The notes: generated from the sequence alone by a model not told the origin. 64,000 bases of DNA from Pseudomonas sp. R5-89-07 (GCF_003851685.1 NZ_CP027727.1:4464001-4528000), one strand, 5' to 3'; shown: positions 17,403 to 28,893, numbered from the stretch's first letter. Program-made: numbers and translations.

Positions 17403-18371
17403 TCAGCCGCCGATGATCTTCATCACCGTTGCGCCGCCCGAGAAGGCCACTTCCTGTTTGTCGCCCAGGGCTTTCATCAGTAAGCCTTGCAAGGCTGGCA
17501 GTGCCTGGTGGCGAGGTTTGTCCAGCAGGTCGCCGACGTAGTGACGATTGCTCGAAGACAGGCAGCCATGCAACCAACCCGTGGAAGACAGACGCAAGCG
17601 CGAGCAGGTGCGGCAGAACGGCACGCTTTCATTGGCGATCACGCCAAAGAAGCCCTTGCCCGGCACTTCATAGCGCACAGCGGTAGCATCGACCGGGGCA
17701 TTGGCTTGCAGGTATTCGTGATGTTCGCCGATCAGGCTGAGCAGTTGTTGCAGGCTGACGAATTGCTGCAGAAACGCATTGGAGTCTTTCGCCAGGTGCC
17801 CCATGCGCATCAACTCGATAAAGCGCAGCTCGTAGCCCCGCTCCAGGCAGTAGTCGAGCAACGGCATCACCTGGTCCAGGTTCTGGCCGCGCAAGGGCAC
17901 CATATTGACCTTGATCTTGATTCCGGCCGCGCGGGCCTGGTCCATACCATCGAGCACAGTGGCCAGGTCGCCACCGCGGGCGATACTGCGGAAGGCGTCG
18001 GCATCCAGGGTGTCGAGGGAAACGTTGATGCGCCGAATGCCCGCGTCCACCAGCAGCGGCAGCTTGCGCGCCAGCAACTGGCCGTTGGTGGTCAGGCTGA
18101 TGTCGCTGAGCCCCATCTGCCCCACGGCCCCCATAAAGGCTTCCAGCTTGGGGCTCACCAGCGGCTCACCGCCGGTAATACGCAGGCGATCGATGCCAGC
18201 CGCTTCAATCAGGTAAGCCACGCCTCGGGCCATGGCTTGCGCCGAAAGTTCGTCCTGGGCAGCCACCAGCCGCTTGCCATTGGGCACGCAGTAGGTACAT
18301 GCGTAATTGCAGGCTGAGGTCAGGCTGATTCGCAAATTGCGAAACCGCCTGCCTTGACGATCAACGATCAT
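17403..18371 (-). CDS. moaA: GTP 3',8-cyclase (molybdenum cofactor biosynthesis protein A)
   Basis: From the ATG at 18371 (GGAG eight bases upstream) the protein has 322 residues. The radical-SAM cluster motif CNYACTYC supplies Cys21, Cys25 and Cys28. RITGGEP follows for SAM binding, and the second 4Fe-4S site uses CRTCSRLRLSSTGWLHGC. The protein ends in the Gly-Gly tail needed for MoaA function. It converts GTP to 3',8-cH2GTP, the first step of molybdopterin synthesis. The in-frame ATG at 18419 has no ribosome site. It would supply cofactor to enzymes such as the hydroxylase at 38.5-41.3 kb. Confidence 0.93.
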   Translation of the reverse strand: MIVDRQGRRFRNLRISLTSACNYACTYCVPNGKRLVAAQDELSAQAMARGVAYLIEAAGIDRLRITGGEPLVSPKLEAFMGAVGQMGLSDISLTTNGQLLARKLPLLVDAGIRRINVSLDTLDADAFRSIARGGDLATVLDGMDQARAAGIKIKVNMVPLRGQNLDQVMPLLDYCLERGYELRFIELMRMGHLAKDSNAFLQQFVSLQQLLSLIGEHHEYLQANAPVDATAVRYEVPGKGFFGVIANESVPFCRTCSRLRLSSTGWLHGCLSSSNRHYVGDLLDKPRHQALPALQGLLMKALGDKQEVAFSGGATVMKIIGG

Positions 18372-18510
18372 GAACCACTCCGGCAGAGGATTTTTCGGGC
18401 GCACTAGAAGCTGACTCATAAATCAGCTTTTAGCAAGGTCCTTGCCTGAGTATATTCCTAGGGTACTGCGCCTGGCAGTAAATCATTGAGCCATCAGTGT
18501 GGCGAATGAC

Positions 18511-19176
18511 TCAGGCAGCAGGGGCATCGCCAGCTTTTTCCGGGGCAGACAATTCAGGGCTGTGCTTGCGCTTGTTGCCCATGCGCACGCCGATGTCCAT
18601 CAGGAACTGAAAGAAGCCTTCCTGATCTTCCAGCACATTGCTCCAGAACGGCGAGTGGTACAGCGCAACGGCGCCATGCACCAGCGCCCAGGCCGCGCAG
18701 TAGTGAAAATATGGCGGCACGTCTTCGAGCTTGCCTTCACTGATACGACCCTTGATCAGCAAGGTCAGGCGTTCGAAGTTCGAGGCGCGGATCTTGTGCA
18801 GCTCCTCGACCATTTCCGGCACCTGGTGGCCCTTGACCACCTTTTCTTCCAGGCGGTCAAACAGGCGGTAGCGCTGTGGATCGCGCATGCGGAACTCGAA
18901 ATATGCACGGGACAAGGCCTCTTTGTCCTTGTCGACATCGGCCGAATGCAGCAGCTCGTTCAAGTCACGCTCATAGTCGAGCATCAGGCGCAGGTAAATC
19001 TCGGCCTTGGATTTGAAATGCTTGTAGATCGTGCCTTTGCCGATACCCACGGCATCCGCGATCATCTCGACGGTGACGCTGTCTTCGCCTTGTTCGAGGA
19101 ACAACTTGAGTGCGGTGTCGAGAATTTCCTGCTCACGGCGGCGAAACTCACGGACCTTACGGGGTTCTTTATGCAT
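18511..19176 (-). CDS. TetR/AcrR-family transcriptional regulator
   Basis: From the ATG at 19176 the protein has 221 residues. The N-terminal helix-turn-helix reads VTVEMIADAVGIGKGTIYKH after ILDTALKLFLEQGEDS, as in the TetR family; the rest is an all-helical ligand domain without a recognisable pocket. An upstream start at 19224 would add 16 residues that do not look family-like. In P. aeruginosa a TetR-type gene also sits beside moaA2. Target and ligand are unknown. Confidence 0.88.
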   Translation of the reverse strand: MHKEPRKVREFRRREQEILDTALKLFLEQGEDSVTVEMIADAVGIGKGTIYKHFKSKAEIYLRLMLDYERDLNELLHSADVDKDKEALSRAYFEFRMRDPQRYRLFDRLEEKVVKGHQVPEMVEELHKIRASNFERLTLLIKGRISEGKLEDVPPYFHYCAAWALVHGAVALYHSPFWSNVLEDQEGFFQFLMDIGVRMGNKRKHSPELSAPEKAGDAPAA

Positions 19177-19484
19177 GAGGAAGAGGTCTGCAAAGGTCGG
19201 AATAGGGAGGGTTGCGCACGCCATGGATACGTGGCGATACGATTTACCCGATGCGAGGGATTATCCCGACTGAACGGTCGCTGGGCAACGCCTATGTGAA
19301 CCGGTTATGCACTTTACTTTCAGTACGCCAACGATTTAAGCATTATCAGTCAGAAACAATACGCCAGACTCAAGGTGCGCATCATGCTCAATGAGAACTC
19401 AAGCGAAGAACGCGTATTCCAAATCTGTTTAAAAATCGATCAATTGCGACTGGACTGAATCCGATAGTGATCAATACTTCAACT

Positions 19485-19602
19485 GTCGGCGCGACATCTC
19501 CCCCAAGTGAAGCGCCGACCTGGGTACCGACGGACTGTGTGCCCTTGTTTTACTCCTAATGGTCTTAGCCCGGATTCACCCCCCAGAACCCGGGTTTTTT
19601 TT
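19485..19602 (+). ncRNA. rgsA: Probable RgsA small RNA
   Basis: A stable 8-bp hairpin GTCGGCGC...GCGCCGAC (19485-19519) is followed by a second hairpin and a run of eight T at 19595-19602. Together they outline a transcript of about 118 nt. CAATACT at 19472-19478 resembles the RpoS-type -10 CTATACT and would start transcription near 19485. In P. aeruginosa the RpoS-dependent sRNA RgsA, about 120 nt, is encoded next to the same tatD gene. The 19177-19484 stretch upstream otherwise holds only a doubtful 24-codon frame at 19384-19458. Confidence 0.72.
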
Positions 19603-19621
19603 GCCTGCAATTTGGCGACGA

Positions 19622-20407
19622 TCAGGAAGCCACACGGGCCAGTGGAAACAAACGCCTGAAGTTCTCGGTAGTTTGCTCGGCGAAGCGCTCGTAGGACTCA
19701 CCTCGCAGCATTGCCAGATAATCCGCCACGTCACGCACATACTCCGGCAGGTTCGGCTTGCCGCGATGGGGGATCGGCGCCAGGTACGGCGAATCGGTTT
19801 CCACCAGCAGCCGGTCGGCAGGCACCTGGCGGGCAACATCGCGCAGCGCGTCGGCATTGCGGAAGGTAACGATGCCAGACAGCGAAATATAGAACCCCAG
19901 GTCCAGGGCGGCCTTGGCCATTTCCCAGTCTTCGGTAAAGCAATGCAACACACCTGCCTGCGGCAGCGCGGCTTCACGCAACAGGGCCAGGGTATCGGCG
20001 CGCGCGCCGCGGGTGTGGACGATTACCGGTTTGCCGCTCTGTTGCGCGGCTCGCAAGTGCAGGCGGAACGAGGCCTGCTGCAGCTCGGCGGCTTCAGGTT
20101 CGTAATGGTAATCCAGACCGGTTTCGCCAATAGCAACGACACGCGGGTGATTGAGTTCGCCCAGCAGCCAGTCCAGGGCCGGTGCTTCGCCGGGTTTGAG
20201 ATCCAGCGGGTGGATACCCACCGAACAATCCACATCGGCGTAGCGATCAGCGAGGGCTTTGACGTCGGCGGCGTTTTCAGCGCTGACGCCAATGCACAGG
20301 AAGTGCCCTACCCCGCGCTGGCGCGCAGCCTCGAGTGCGGTGTCAAGGGAGCCGCCGTGTTGAGCGAGGTCGAGTCGATCAAGGTGACAGTGGGAATCTA
20401 CGAGCAT
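19622..20407 (-). CDS. TatD-family metal-dependent hydrolase
   Basis: The protein has 261 residues and starts MLVDSHCHLDRLDL; the HxH metal ligands begin the TIM barrel. GETGLDYHY, VIVHTRGARADTL and LLVETDSPYLAP are the remaining family signatures. TatD proteins are metal-dependent nucleases or deacylases. Pseudomonas genomes place this copy downstream of holB. The start is only 63 bases from the end of holB, leaving no room for pilZ, which lies between them in P. aeruginosa. Confidence 0.93.
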   Translation of the reverse strand: MLVDSHCHLDRLDLAQHGGSLDTALEAARQRGVGHFLCIGVSAENAADVKALADRYADVDCSVGIHPLDLKPGEAPALDWLLGELNHPRVVAIGETGLDYHYEPEAAELQQASFRLHLRAAQQSGKPVIVHTRGARADTLALLREAALPQAGVLHCFTEDWEMAKAALDLGFYISLSGIVTFRNADALRDVARQVPADRLLVETDSPYLAPIPHRGKPNLPEYVRDVADYLAMLRGESYERFAEQTTENFRRLFPLARVAS

Positions 20408-20470
20408 GGGCCTCTACAACTTGAGTAACGGAACGTGTCTGGCCAACGATACACCCGCCGGCCACGGAAA

Positions 20471-22094
<1,624 letters not shown>

Positions 22095-22104
22095 TTAGTC
22101 AGAG

Positions 22105-23226
22105 TCATTGCGGGCTTTGTGGGGCGCTGGTGTCCGGCGCGGATTCTGCCGGGACGTCAACGGGCGGCACCGTGCCCTCCAGCGGTTTGGCCAATGGCGC
22201 CGGGCTGGAACGGTAATCGGCGCGGCGCTTGAGCTGGAACTCGCGCACGGCGGCATTATGCGCATCCAGGTCGTCCGAGAAAATATGGCTGCCATCGCCG
22301 CGGGCGACAAAATACAGGCTGCTGCCCGGCACCGGGTTCAGCGCGGCATGAATCGCCTCGCGGCCGACCATGGCGATGGGCGTCGGCGGCAGGCCGGCGA
22401 TCATGTAGGTGTTGTAAGGATTGGCCTCTTTGAGGTGGGCACGGGTCAACTTGCCGTTGTAGCGCTCACCCAGGCCATAGATCACCGTGGGGTCGGTCTG
22501 CAGCATCATGCCCATCTTCAGACGACGTACGAACACACCGGCAATTTGCCCGCGCTCTTCGGGTACGCCGGTTTCCTTTTCTACCAGGGAGGCCATGATC
22601 AGGGCTTGATAAGGTTCGGTGTAAGGCGCATCAGCGGCGCGTTTGCTCCACTCCTGGGCCAGTACGTCATCAAGGCGGCTGTAGGCTTTCTTCAGGAATT
22701 CAACATCGGTCATGCCACGCACAAAGCGGTAGGTGTCGGGAAAGAAGCGTCCTTCCGGGAACACGCCAGGATGGCCGAGCTTATCCATCACTTCGCTGTC
22801 ACTGAGGCCCGCGAGGCTTTGCACGATCTTTTCATGCTTGGCCAGGGCCGAGCGCACCTGGCGGAAGTTCCACCCCTCTACCAGCGTCAGGCTGTATTGC
22901 ACCACTTCCCCACGCTGCCACAGGCCGATCAGGCCTTCGGCGGTCATGCCTGGGGTCATGCGATATTCGCCGCTGTGCAGCGGTTGCCCCTCGAGGTTGA
23001 AGCGCCAGTACAGACGCAGCCAGAAGGCACCGTCGAGCACGCCGTCGGCTTCCAGGCGATTGAAGGTTCCGGTGGGTGTTGCCCCTGCCGGCACATCGAG
23101 CAATTGCTCCTGGGTCAGATGCAACGGCTGTTTCAAGGCAGCGTTGTATTTCCAGGCAGAAAAGCCCGACAGCAAGGCCGCCGAGCACAGACCGATCAGC
23201 AGCAGTACAGCCAGTTTTCGTATCAA
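22105..23226 (-). CDS. mltG: Endolytic murein transglycosylase MltG
   Basis: The protein is about 373 residues with one N-terminal membrane segment (KLAVLLLIGLCSAALLSGFS), a LysM-like part, and the YceG catalytic domain containing IMASLVEKETG with the catalytic Glu. NPYNTYMIAGLPPTPIAMVG is also typical. It cleaves nascent glycan strands at the inner membrane and is thought to set strand length. The start is uncertain: a TTG at 23226 just after the pabC stop fits best, while an in-frame ATG at 23283 lies inside pabC. Confidence 0.9.
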   Translation of the reverse strand: MIRKLAVLLLIGLCSAALLSGFSAWKYNAALKQPLHLTQEQLLDVPAGATPTGTFNRLEADGVLDGAFWLRLYWRFNLEGQPLHSGEYRMTPGMTAEGLIGLWQRGEVVQYSLTLVEGWNFRQVRSALAKHEKIVQSLAGLSDSEVMDKLGHPGVFPEGRFFPDTYRFVRGMTDVEFLKKAYSRLDDVLAQEWSKRAADAPYTEPYQALIMASLVEKETGVPEERGQIAGVFVRRLKMGMMLQTDPTVIYGLGERYNGKLTRAHLKEANPYNTYMIAGLPPTPIAMVGREAIHAALNPVPGSSLYFVARGDGSHIFSDDLDAHNAAVREFQLKRRADYRSSPAPLAKPLEGTVPPVDVPAESAPDTSAPQSPQ

Positions 23227-23227
23227 C

Positions 23228-24043
23228 TCAAATATCCAAATGCGCGCGAACAATGCCCCGCAGTTTACGGGTGAGCGGCCCAACCGACCAGCTCATCCCA
23301 GCGCACTCACGTACCGGCCAGATGCCATAAACGCTGTTGCACATAAAGACTTCGTCAGCTTGGCGCAACTGCTCGGGATCGATGTCAGCCACGGCCACCG
23401 GGACGCCCAGCGTATGTGCCTGGGCCAGAATCTCGGCGCGCATCACGCCGGCAACGCCGCAACGCGTCAGATCAGCGGTTAGTAACAAGCCGTTGCGCAC
23501 CAGGAACAGGTTGCTGAACACGCCTTCGATGACGCGACCGGACATATCCAGCATCAAGCCTTCGGCATATTCGGCATCACGCCATTCGGCACGGGCGATC
23601 ACCTGTTCAAGACGATTGAGGTGTTTGAGCCCGGCCAGCAGCGGCTGCTCGGCCAAGCGCGTGGCGCATGGGAACAGGCGGATGCCGTCGGTACCATGGG
23701 CTTCGGGATAAGCGGCAGGCGGACTGCCTTGCAAGATACGACGTACAGCGGCATCGGGGTTGGCGCCATAACCCCGCTGGCTGTCGCCACGGGTCAGGAT
23801 CAACTTGAGCACGCCATCGCCAAGGGCAGCGGCATAGACGAGCACCTCGCTACGCGCCAGACCGTGGTCCACCGCCAGTGAGAGGCGCCTGCAGCCTTCC
23901 TGAAGGCGCTGCAGGTGACGGTCAAGCAGCAGCGGCTGCCCGGCCTTGACCGCCATGGTTTCAAACACACCGTCGCCATACGCCAGGCCGCGATCTTTCA
24001 GGGGCACGCTGTCCGCTGGCTGACCGTCGACCCAGCTGTGCAT
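23228..24043 (-). CDS. pabC: Aminodeoxychorismate lyase
   Basis: The protein has 271 residues and is a fold-type IV PLP enzyme. DRGLAYGDGVFETMAV opens the domain, the PLP Lys lies in LAGLKHLNRLEQV, and EGVFSNLFLVRNG and CGVAGVMRAEIL bind the cofactor phosphate. It releases p-aminobenzoate for folate synthesis. Its ATG overlaps the fabF stop (TGATG), indicating translational coupling, as is common in the fabF-pabC-mltG-tmk-holB string. Confidence 0.94.
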   Translation of the reverse strand: MHSWVDGQPADSVPLKDRGLAYGDGVFETMAVKAGQPLLLDRHLQRLQEGCRRLSLAVDHGLARSEVLVYAAALGDGVLKLILTRGDSQRGYGANPDAAVRRILQGSPPAAYPEAHGTDGIRLFPCATRLAEQPLLAGLKHLNRLEQVIARAEWRDAEYAEGLMLDMSGRVIEGVFSNLFLVRNGLLLTADLTRCGVAGVMRAEILAQAHTLGVPVAVADIDPEQLRQADEVFMCNSVYGIWPVRECAGMSWSVGPLTRKLRGIVRAHLDI

Positions 24044-25287
24044 CACTCGGCGAACCGGCGGAACACCAGCGAGCCGTTGGTGCCACCAAAACCGAACGAG
24101 TTGGAGATCACCACGTCGATCGGCATCGGTTGCGCTTCGTGCGGCACGAAGTTCAGGTCGCAGCCTTCGTCCGGCTCATCGAGGTTGATGGTCGGCGGAG
24201 CGACCTGATCCTTGATGGCCATCACACTGAAGATCGCCTCGACCGCACCCGCCGCGCCCAGCAGATGGCCGGTCATGGACTTGGTGGAGCTGACGGCCAG
24301 CTTGTAGGCGTGCTCGCCGAACACCGATTTGATGGCCTCGGCTTCCGCCAGGTCGCCGGTGGGCGTCGAAGTGCCATGGGCATTGATGTACTGCACCTGG
24401 TCAGCGTTGACCTTGGCATCGCGCAGGGCGTTGGTGATGCAGCGCGCAGCACCGGCACCGTCGGCCGGTGGCGAGGTCATGTGGTAGGCATCGCCGCTCA
24501 TGCCAAAGCCGATCAGCTCGGCATAGATGGTGGCACCGCGCGCCTTGGCATGCTCCAGCTCTTCCAGGACCAGGGCACCGGCACCGTCGGACAGCACGAA
24601 ACCGTCACGGCCCTTGTCCCACGGACGGCTGGCACGGGTCGGCTCATCATTGCGAGTCGACAGCGCACGGGACGCGCCGAAGCCGCCCATGCCCAGGCCG
24701 CAGGCGGCCATCTCGGCGCCACCGGCGATCATGACGTCGGCTTCATCGTAGGCGATGTTGCGCGCCGCCATGCCGATGCAGTGAGTGCCCGTGGTGCACG
24801 CCGTTGCGATGGCGTAGTTAGGCCCCTGTGCGCCCAGGTGGATGGACAGGAAACCGGAAATCATATTGATGATCGAGCCCGGCACGAAGAACGGTGAAAT
24901 TCGACGGGGGCCGGAATCGTGCAGCGTGCGGCTGGTTTCTTCGATATTGGTCAGGCCACCAATACCCGAACCCATGGCCACGCCGATGCGATCACGGTTG
25001 GCGTCGGTCACTTCAAGGCCGGCGTTACGCACTGCCTGAAAACCGGCTGCCAGGCCGTACTGAATGAACAGGTCGAGCTTGCGGGATTCCTTGACCGAGA
25101 GATATTCCTCGACATTGAAACCCTTTACCGAGCCGCCAAAACGGGTGGAATAGGCAGAAAGGTCCGTGTGTTCGATCAGACCGATACCACTGTGGCCAGC
25201 CAGAATGCCCTGCCAACTGCTTGGCACATCCGTGCCCAGTGGCGACAACATACCCATACCGGTGACTACGACGCGTCTACGCGACAC
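24043..25287 (-). CDS. fabF: Beta-ketoacyl-ACP synthase II
   Basis: The protein has 414 residues. The thiolase-fold triad is visible: the active-site Cys in [13 protein letters not shown], His in [15 protein letters not shown], and His in [17 protein letters not shown]. It elongates acyl-ACP chains by condensation with malonyl-ACP and sets the unsaturated fatty-acid balance. It follows acpP with a terminator-like hairpin between them. Confidence 0.96.
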   Translation of the reverse strand: MSRRRVVVTGMGMLSPLGTDVPSSWQGILAGHSGIGLIEHTDLSAYSTRFGGSVKGFNVEEYLSVKESRKLDLFIQYGLAAGFQAVRNAGLEVTDANRDRIGVAMGSGIGGLTNIEETSRTLHDSGPRRISPFFVPGSIINMISGFLSIHLGAQGPNYAIATACTTGTHCIGMAARNIAYDEADVMIAGGAEMAACGLGMGGFGASRALSTRNDEPTRASRPWDKGRDGFVLSDGAGALVLEELEHAKARGATIYAELIGFGMSGDAYHMTSPPADGAGAARCITNALRDAKVNADQVQYINAHGTSTPTGDLAEAEAIKSVFGEHAYKLAVSSTKSMTGHLLGAAGAVEAIFSVMAIKDQVAPPTINLDEPDEGCDLNFVPHEAQPMPIDVVISNSFGFGGTNGSLVFRRFAE

Positions 25288-25351
25288 AGCACTCTCCTTT
25301 TTCTAATGACGACACTTTGCTTCGCAGCGTACTTTTCGTCACCGCTTAAAG

Positions 25352-25386
25352 AAAAAACCGCACGCCGTTACAGCAGTGCGGTTTTT
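25352..25386. terminator. Hairpin terminator/attenuator between acpP and fabF
   Basis: ACCGCAC...GTGCGGT is flanked by an A run on one side and TTTTT on the other, so it could work in either direction. Between acpP and fabF it could make acpP mRNA more abundant than the downstream genes, which fits the high ACP demand. Confidence 0.75.
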
Positions 25387-25415
25387 CCCTGACAGCAAGC
25401 GACGACTACAAACTA

Positions 25416-25652
25416 TTACGCCTGGTGGCTAGTAACGTAGTCGATGGCAGCTTGAACAGTAGTGATTTTTTCAGCTTCTTCGTCCGGGATTTCGGTCTCG
25501 AATTCCTCTTCCAGAGCCATCACCAGCTCAACGGTGTCAAGGGAATCGGCACCCAGGTCTTCTACGAAGGAAGCAGTGTTGGTCACTTCTTCTTCTTTGA
25601 CGCCCAGTTGCTCGGCAACGATTTTCTTGACGCGCTCTTCGATGGTGCTCAT
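25416..25652 (-). CDS. acpP: Acyl carrier protein
   Basis: The protein has 78 residues, is very acidic and four-helical. The phosphopantetheine-bearing Ser is in [18 protein letters not shown]. It carries growing acyl chains for fatty-acid and lipid A synthesis. A CTCCTAA-type ribosome site (TTAGGAG on the coding strand) precedes the start. It is followed by fabF and preceded by fabG on the same strand. Confidence 0.98.
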   Translation of the reverse strand: MSTIEERVKKIVAEQLGVKEEEVTNTASFVEDLGADSLDTVELVMALEEEFETEIPDEEAEKITTVQAAIDYVTSHQA

Positions 25653-25843
25653 ACCTTGTTTAACTCCTAATGGACAAATTCAGGCAGCTGGCCAGTGGGT
25701 AAGTGTATAGAAAGCCATTTCAGCTTTTCAACCGAAAGCTTCACCCTGTACCCGCTCGGCCACCTGCCTATAAATTAAGTTGCAGCTTTATAACGGATTT
25801 TAGACAGCTCGTATGACATATTTTTGAAGCGATCCGTCACAAT

Positions 25844-26587
25844 TTAACTCATGTACATCCCGCCGTTCACCGGGATTGTAGCCCCAGTCACGTATGCCGC
25901 ACCGTCGGATGCCAGGAAAGTGACCACATTCGCGATCTCTTGAGCCTGACCCAGACGACCCAGCGGAATCTGTGTCAGCAAGGCTTCACGCTGTGCTTCG
26001 GGCAGTTCGCGGGTCATATCGGTGTCGATGAACCCTGGGGCCACCGAGTTTACCGTAATCGACCGCGAACCGACTTCACGCGCCAGCGCACGGCTGAAAC
26101 CTTCCAGACCGGCCTTGGCGGAAGCGTAGTTTACTTGGCCGGCGTTGCCCATGGCACCCACTACGGAGCCAATATTGATAATTCGCCCCCAGCGCGCCTT
26201 GGTCATGCCGCGCAAAACGCCCTTGGACAGGCGAAACAGACTGTTCAGGTTGGTATCGACCACGTCGTACCACTCGTCGTCTTTCATGCGCATCATCAGG
26301 TTATCGCGGGTGATACCGGCGTTATTCACCAGAATCGCCGGCGCACCGAACTGAGCAGTGATCTCGGCGAGCACGGCCGCCACAGACTCATCGCTGGTCA
26401 CATTCAGCTCAAGGCCGGTGCCCTGCACGCTGTTTTCCTTCAGGGTCGCGGCGATACGCTCGGCGCCCGAGGCGGAAGTAGCGGTGCCGATCACGACGGC
26501 GCCCTGACGGCCCAGCTCCAGGGCGATGGCCTGGCCGATGCCACGGCTTGCGCCGGTGACCAGTGCAACTTTACCTTGCAGACTCAT
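25844..26587 (-). CDS. fabG: 3-oxoacyl-ACP reductase
   Basis: The protein has 247 residues and is an SDR enzyme. The NADPH motif is TGASRGIGQAIA, the NNAG motif is present, the catalytic Ser is in NIGSVVGAMGNAG, and Tyr/Lys are in YASAKAG. It reduces beta-ketoacyl-ACP in each elongation round. It sits between fabD and acpP in the fab cluster. Confidence 0.97.
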   Translation of the reverse strand: MSLQGKVALVTGASRGIGQAIALELGRQGAVVIGTATSASGAERIAATLKENSVQGTGLELNVTSDESVAAVLAEITAQFGAPAILVNNAGITRDNLMMRMKDDEWYDVVDTNLNSLFRLSKGVLRGMTKARWGRIINIGSVVGAMGNAGQVNYASAKAGLEGFSRALAREVGSRSITVNSVAPGFIDTDMTRELPEAQREALLTQIPLGRLGQAQEIANVVTFLASDGAAYVTGATIPVNGGMYMS

Positions 26588-26617
26588 GCAGGCTTCTCCT
26601 AAGTTCGGGATCAGGGT

Positions 26618-27556
26618 TCAGGCCAGTGCCGCGCGAGCGGCAGCGAAGGCATCCGGGGTATTGAGGTTAGCGGTCGACACACCGTCGGCGCAGCGTTTGT
26701 TCAGACCCGCCAGGACTTTGCCTGGGCCACACTCGACCAACTCGGTGGCGCCATTGGCGGCCAGCGTCTGCACCGATTCAACCCAGCGTACGGGCTTGTA
26801 GAGCTGTTCCAGCAGGTCGCGCTTGAGGGTCTCGAGGTCGGCGGCCACTGCCGCGCTGACGTTCTGCACCAGCGGGATCTGCGGCGCCTGCCAGTTAATG
26901 GCGGCGATGGACTCGGCAAAACGCTCGGCCGCCGGGCGCATCAGCTCGCAGTGCGACGGCACGCTCACTGGCAACGGCAATGCGCGCTTGGCGCCACGCG
27001 CCTTGCAGCCTTCGATGGCACGCTCAACGGCAGCCTTGGCACCGGCGATCACCACTTGGCCAGGGGAGTTGAAGTTCACCGCGCTGACGACTTCGCCTTG
27101 AGCCGCTTCGGCGCAGGCTTCAATCACCACGGCATCGTCCAGGCCCAGGATAGCGGCCATGCCGCCCTGCCCGGCCGGAACGGCCTCCTGCATCAACTGA
27201 CCACGACGCTCGACCAGCTTGACCGCCTCACCGAGGGTCAGGCTGCCCGCCGCGACCAGGGCGCTGTATTCGCCCAGGCTGTGACCGGCGACGAATGCCG
27301 GGCGCGCGCCGCCTTCGGCCAGCCACAAGCGCCACAGGGCGATCGAAGCGGTCAGAATGGCTGGCTGGGTTTTGTCGGTTTGATTGAGTTGCTCTTCCGG
27401 CCCCTGCTGGGTCAACGCCCACAGGTCGTAACCCAGGGCATCGGAAGCTTCCTTGAAGGTATCCAGGATCAGCGGGTATTGCGCGCCCAGCTCGGCCAAC
27501 ATGCCGAGGGACTGCGAACCCTGCCCTGGAAAGACGAATGCGAGGGATGTAGACAT
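26618..27556 (-). CDS. fabD: Malonyl-CoA:ACP transacylase
   Basis: From the ATG at 27556 the protein has 312 residues and starts MSTSLAFVFPGQGSQSLGM. The nucleophile Ser is in AGHSLGEYSALVAAG and the catalytic His in SVPSHCELM. It loads malonyl onto ACP. The longer reading frame to 27586 adds a non-conserved leader. It is followed by fabG 30 bases on. Confidence 0.96.
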   Translation of the reverse strand: MSTSLAFVFPGQGSQSLGMLAELGAQYPLILDTFKEASDALGYDLWALTQQGPEEQLNQTDKTQPAILTASIALWRLWLAEGGARPAFVAGHSLGEYSALVAAGSLTLGEAVKLVERRGQLMQEAVPAGQGGMAAILGLDDAVVIEACAEAAQGEVVSAVNFNSPGQVVIAGAKAAVERAIEGCKARGAKRALPLPVSVPSHCELMRPAAERFAESIAAINWQAPQIPLVQNVSAAVAADLETLKRDLLEQLYKPVRWVESVQTLAANGATELVECGPGKVLAGLNKRCADGVSTANLNTPDAFAAARAALA

Positions 27557-27682
27557 GTAACAAGCCCCTAATGATCTGGTCGTCAAAAATGGTCACTCCT
27601 ACGGTGGGAGCGCACGAAACTGACAGATTGGATGGTCAATTGAACTGGCCGGTCACATTTAAGCACTCCCGGGCCAATTCGC

Positions 27683-28693
27683 CTAAGGCAACAGGTCCTC
27701 CAGACGGCCGTGCAAGCGTTGCGGCAGGTTTTCCTGGATCTCGATCAGGGCCCGCGCAATCGCGCTCTGGAAGCCTTCCACACCCGCCGAGCCATGGCTT
27801 TTTACCACAATGCCCTGCAAGCCCAGAAAACTCGCGCCATTATGCCGCGCCGGGGCGAGGTCAGCTTGCAGGCGGCGCATCAACGGCAGCGCCAGGGCGC
27901 CGACCAGGCGCGACGCCAGGTTCTGCTTGAACAGCGCTTCGATGCGCATGGCGATCATGGTCGCCAAGCCTTCGCTGGATTTGAGCAGGATATTGCCGAC
28001 GAACCCGTCGCACACCACAACATCCGCTTCGCCACGGTACAAGCCGTCACCCTCGACAAAGCCGATGTAATTCAAGCCTGGCGCGCCTTGCAACAAGGTA
28101 GCCGCCAGCTTGACCTGCTGATTGCCCTTGATGTCTTCGGTGCCGATATTGAGCAGCGCCACGCGCGGGCGGACCACGCCAAGCGCTTCTGCGGCCACCG
28201 ACCCCATCACGGCGAACTGGAACAGGTGCTCGGCGCTGCAATCGACGTTTGCGCCCAGGTCCAGCAGCTGGCAATAACCTTTCTGCGTCGGAATCGCCGC
28301 CACCATCGCCGGCCGGTCAATGCCCGGCAGTGTCTTGAGCACATGCCGCGACAAGGCCATCAGCGCGCCAGTATTGCCTGCGCTGACACAGGCCTGCACC
28401 TTGCCGTCACGCAGTAACTCCAACGCCACGCGCATGGACGAATCGGGCTTGCCGCGCAGGGCCGCAGCCGGCTTTTCATCCATGGTGATGGTTTCGCTGG
28501 CCGCAGTAACCGTCAGGCGCGCGCGATCCACAGCCGGATAGCTGGCAATCAGTTCTTCAAGGAGGGAAGGTTGACCGACGAGGGTCAGGTGCAGCGAGGG
28601 CGTGGCAGACAGGCTGGCAATACAGGCCTGAACAATGCTGCGGGGACCGAAGTCCCCGCCCATTGCGTCAATCGCGATGACTTGAGCAGACAA
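27683..28693 (-). CDS. plsX: Phosphate acyltransferase PlsX
   Basis: The protein has 336 residues and starts [20 protein letters not shown]. The conserved parts [22 protein letters not shown] and [17 protein letters not shown] are present. It makes acyl-phosphate from acyl-ACP for PlsY in phospholipid synthesis. It lies four bases downstream of rpmF, the usual rpmF-plsX-fab arrangement. Confidence 0.96.
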   Translation of the reverse strand: MSAQVIAIDAMGGDFGPRSIVQACIASLSATPSLHLTLVGQPSLLEELIASYPAVDRARLTVTAASETITMDEKPAAALRGKPDSSMRVALELLRDGKVQACVSAGNTGALMALSRHVLKTLPGIDRPAMVAAIPTQKGYCQLLDLGANVDCSAEHLFQFAVMGSVAAEALGVVRPRVALLNIGTEDIKGNQQVKLAATLLQGAPGLNYIGFVEGDGLYRGEADVVVCDGFVGNILLKSSEGLATMIAMRIEALFKQNLASRLVGALALPLMRRLQADLAPARHNGASFLGLQGIVVKSHGSAGVEGFQSAIARALIEIQENLPQRLHGRLEDLLP

Positions 28694-28697
28694 GTGA

Positions 28698-28880
28698 TTA
28701 CTCGTCAGCGCCCTTGTCGATCACTTTACGGCCACGGTATACGCCTTCTGGCGATACGTGGTGACGCAGGTGAACTTCACCGGTGGTCTTTTCCACGGAC
28801 AGGGTGCTTGCCTCGAGAGCGTCGTGCGAACGGCGCATGTCACGGGCGGAGCGGGATTTTTTGTTCTGCTGAACAGCCAT
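28698..28880 (-). CDS. rpmF: 50S ribosomal protein L32
   Basis: The protein has 60 residues and starts [20 protein letters not shown], the L32p signature of gamma-proteobacteria, ending with [16 protein letters not shown]. It is a large-subunit component. It has a TTAGGAG ribosome site and lies between the DUF177 gene and plsX. Confidence 0.98.
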
Positions 28881-28893
28881 AATTGATTAACTC

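Noticed and set aside
19212-19394. Frame of 60 codons before rgsA
   Set aside because: It overlaps the TetR gene's upstream region, lacks a ribosome site, and has no recognisable motif.
23227-23283. ATG at 23283 as the mltG start
   Set aside because: It lies inside pabC and adds 19 residues that do not look like the MltG N-terminus; the TTG after the pabC stop fits better, though this is not certain.
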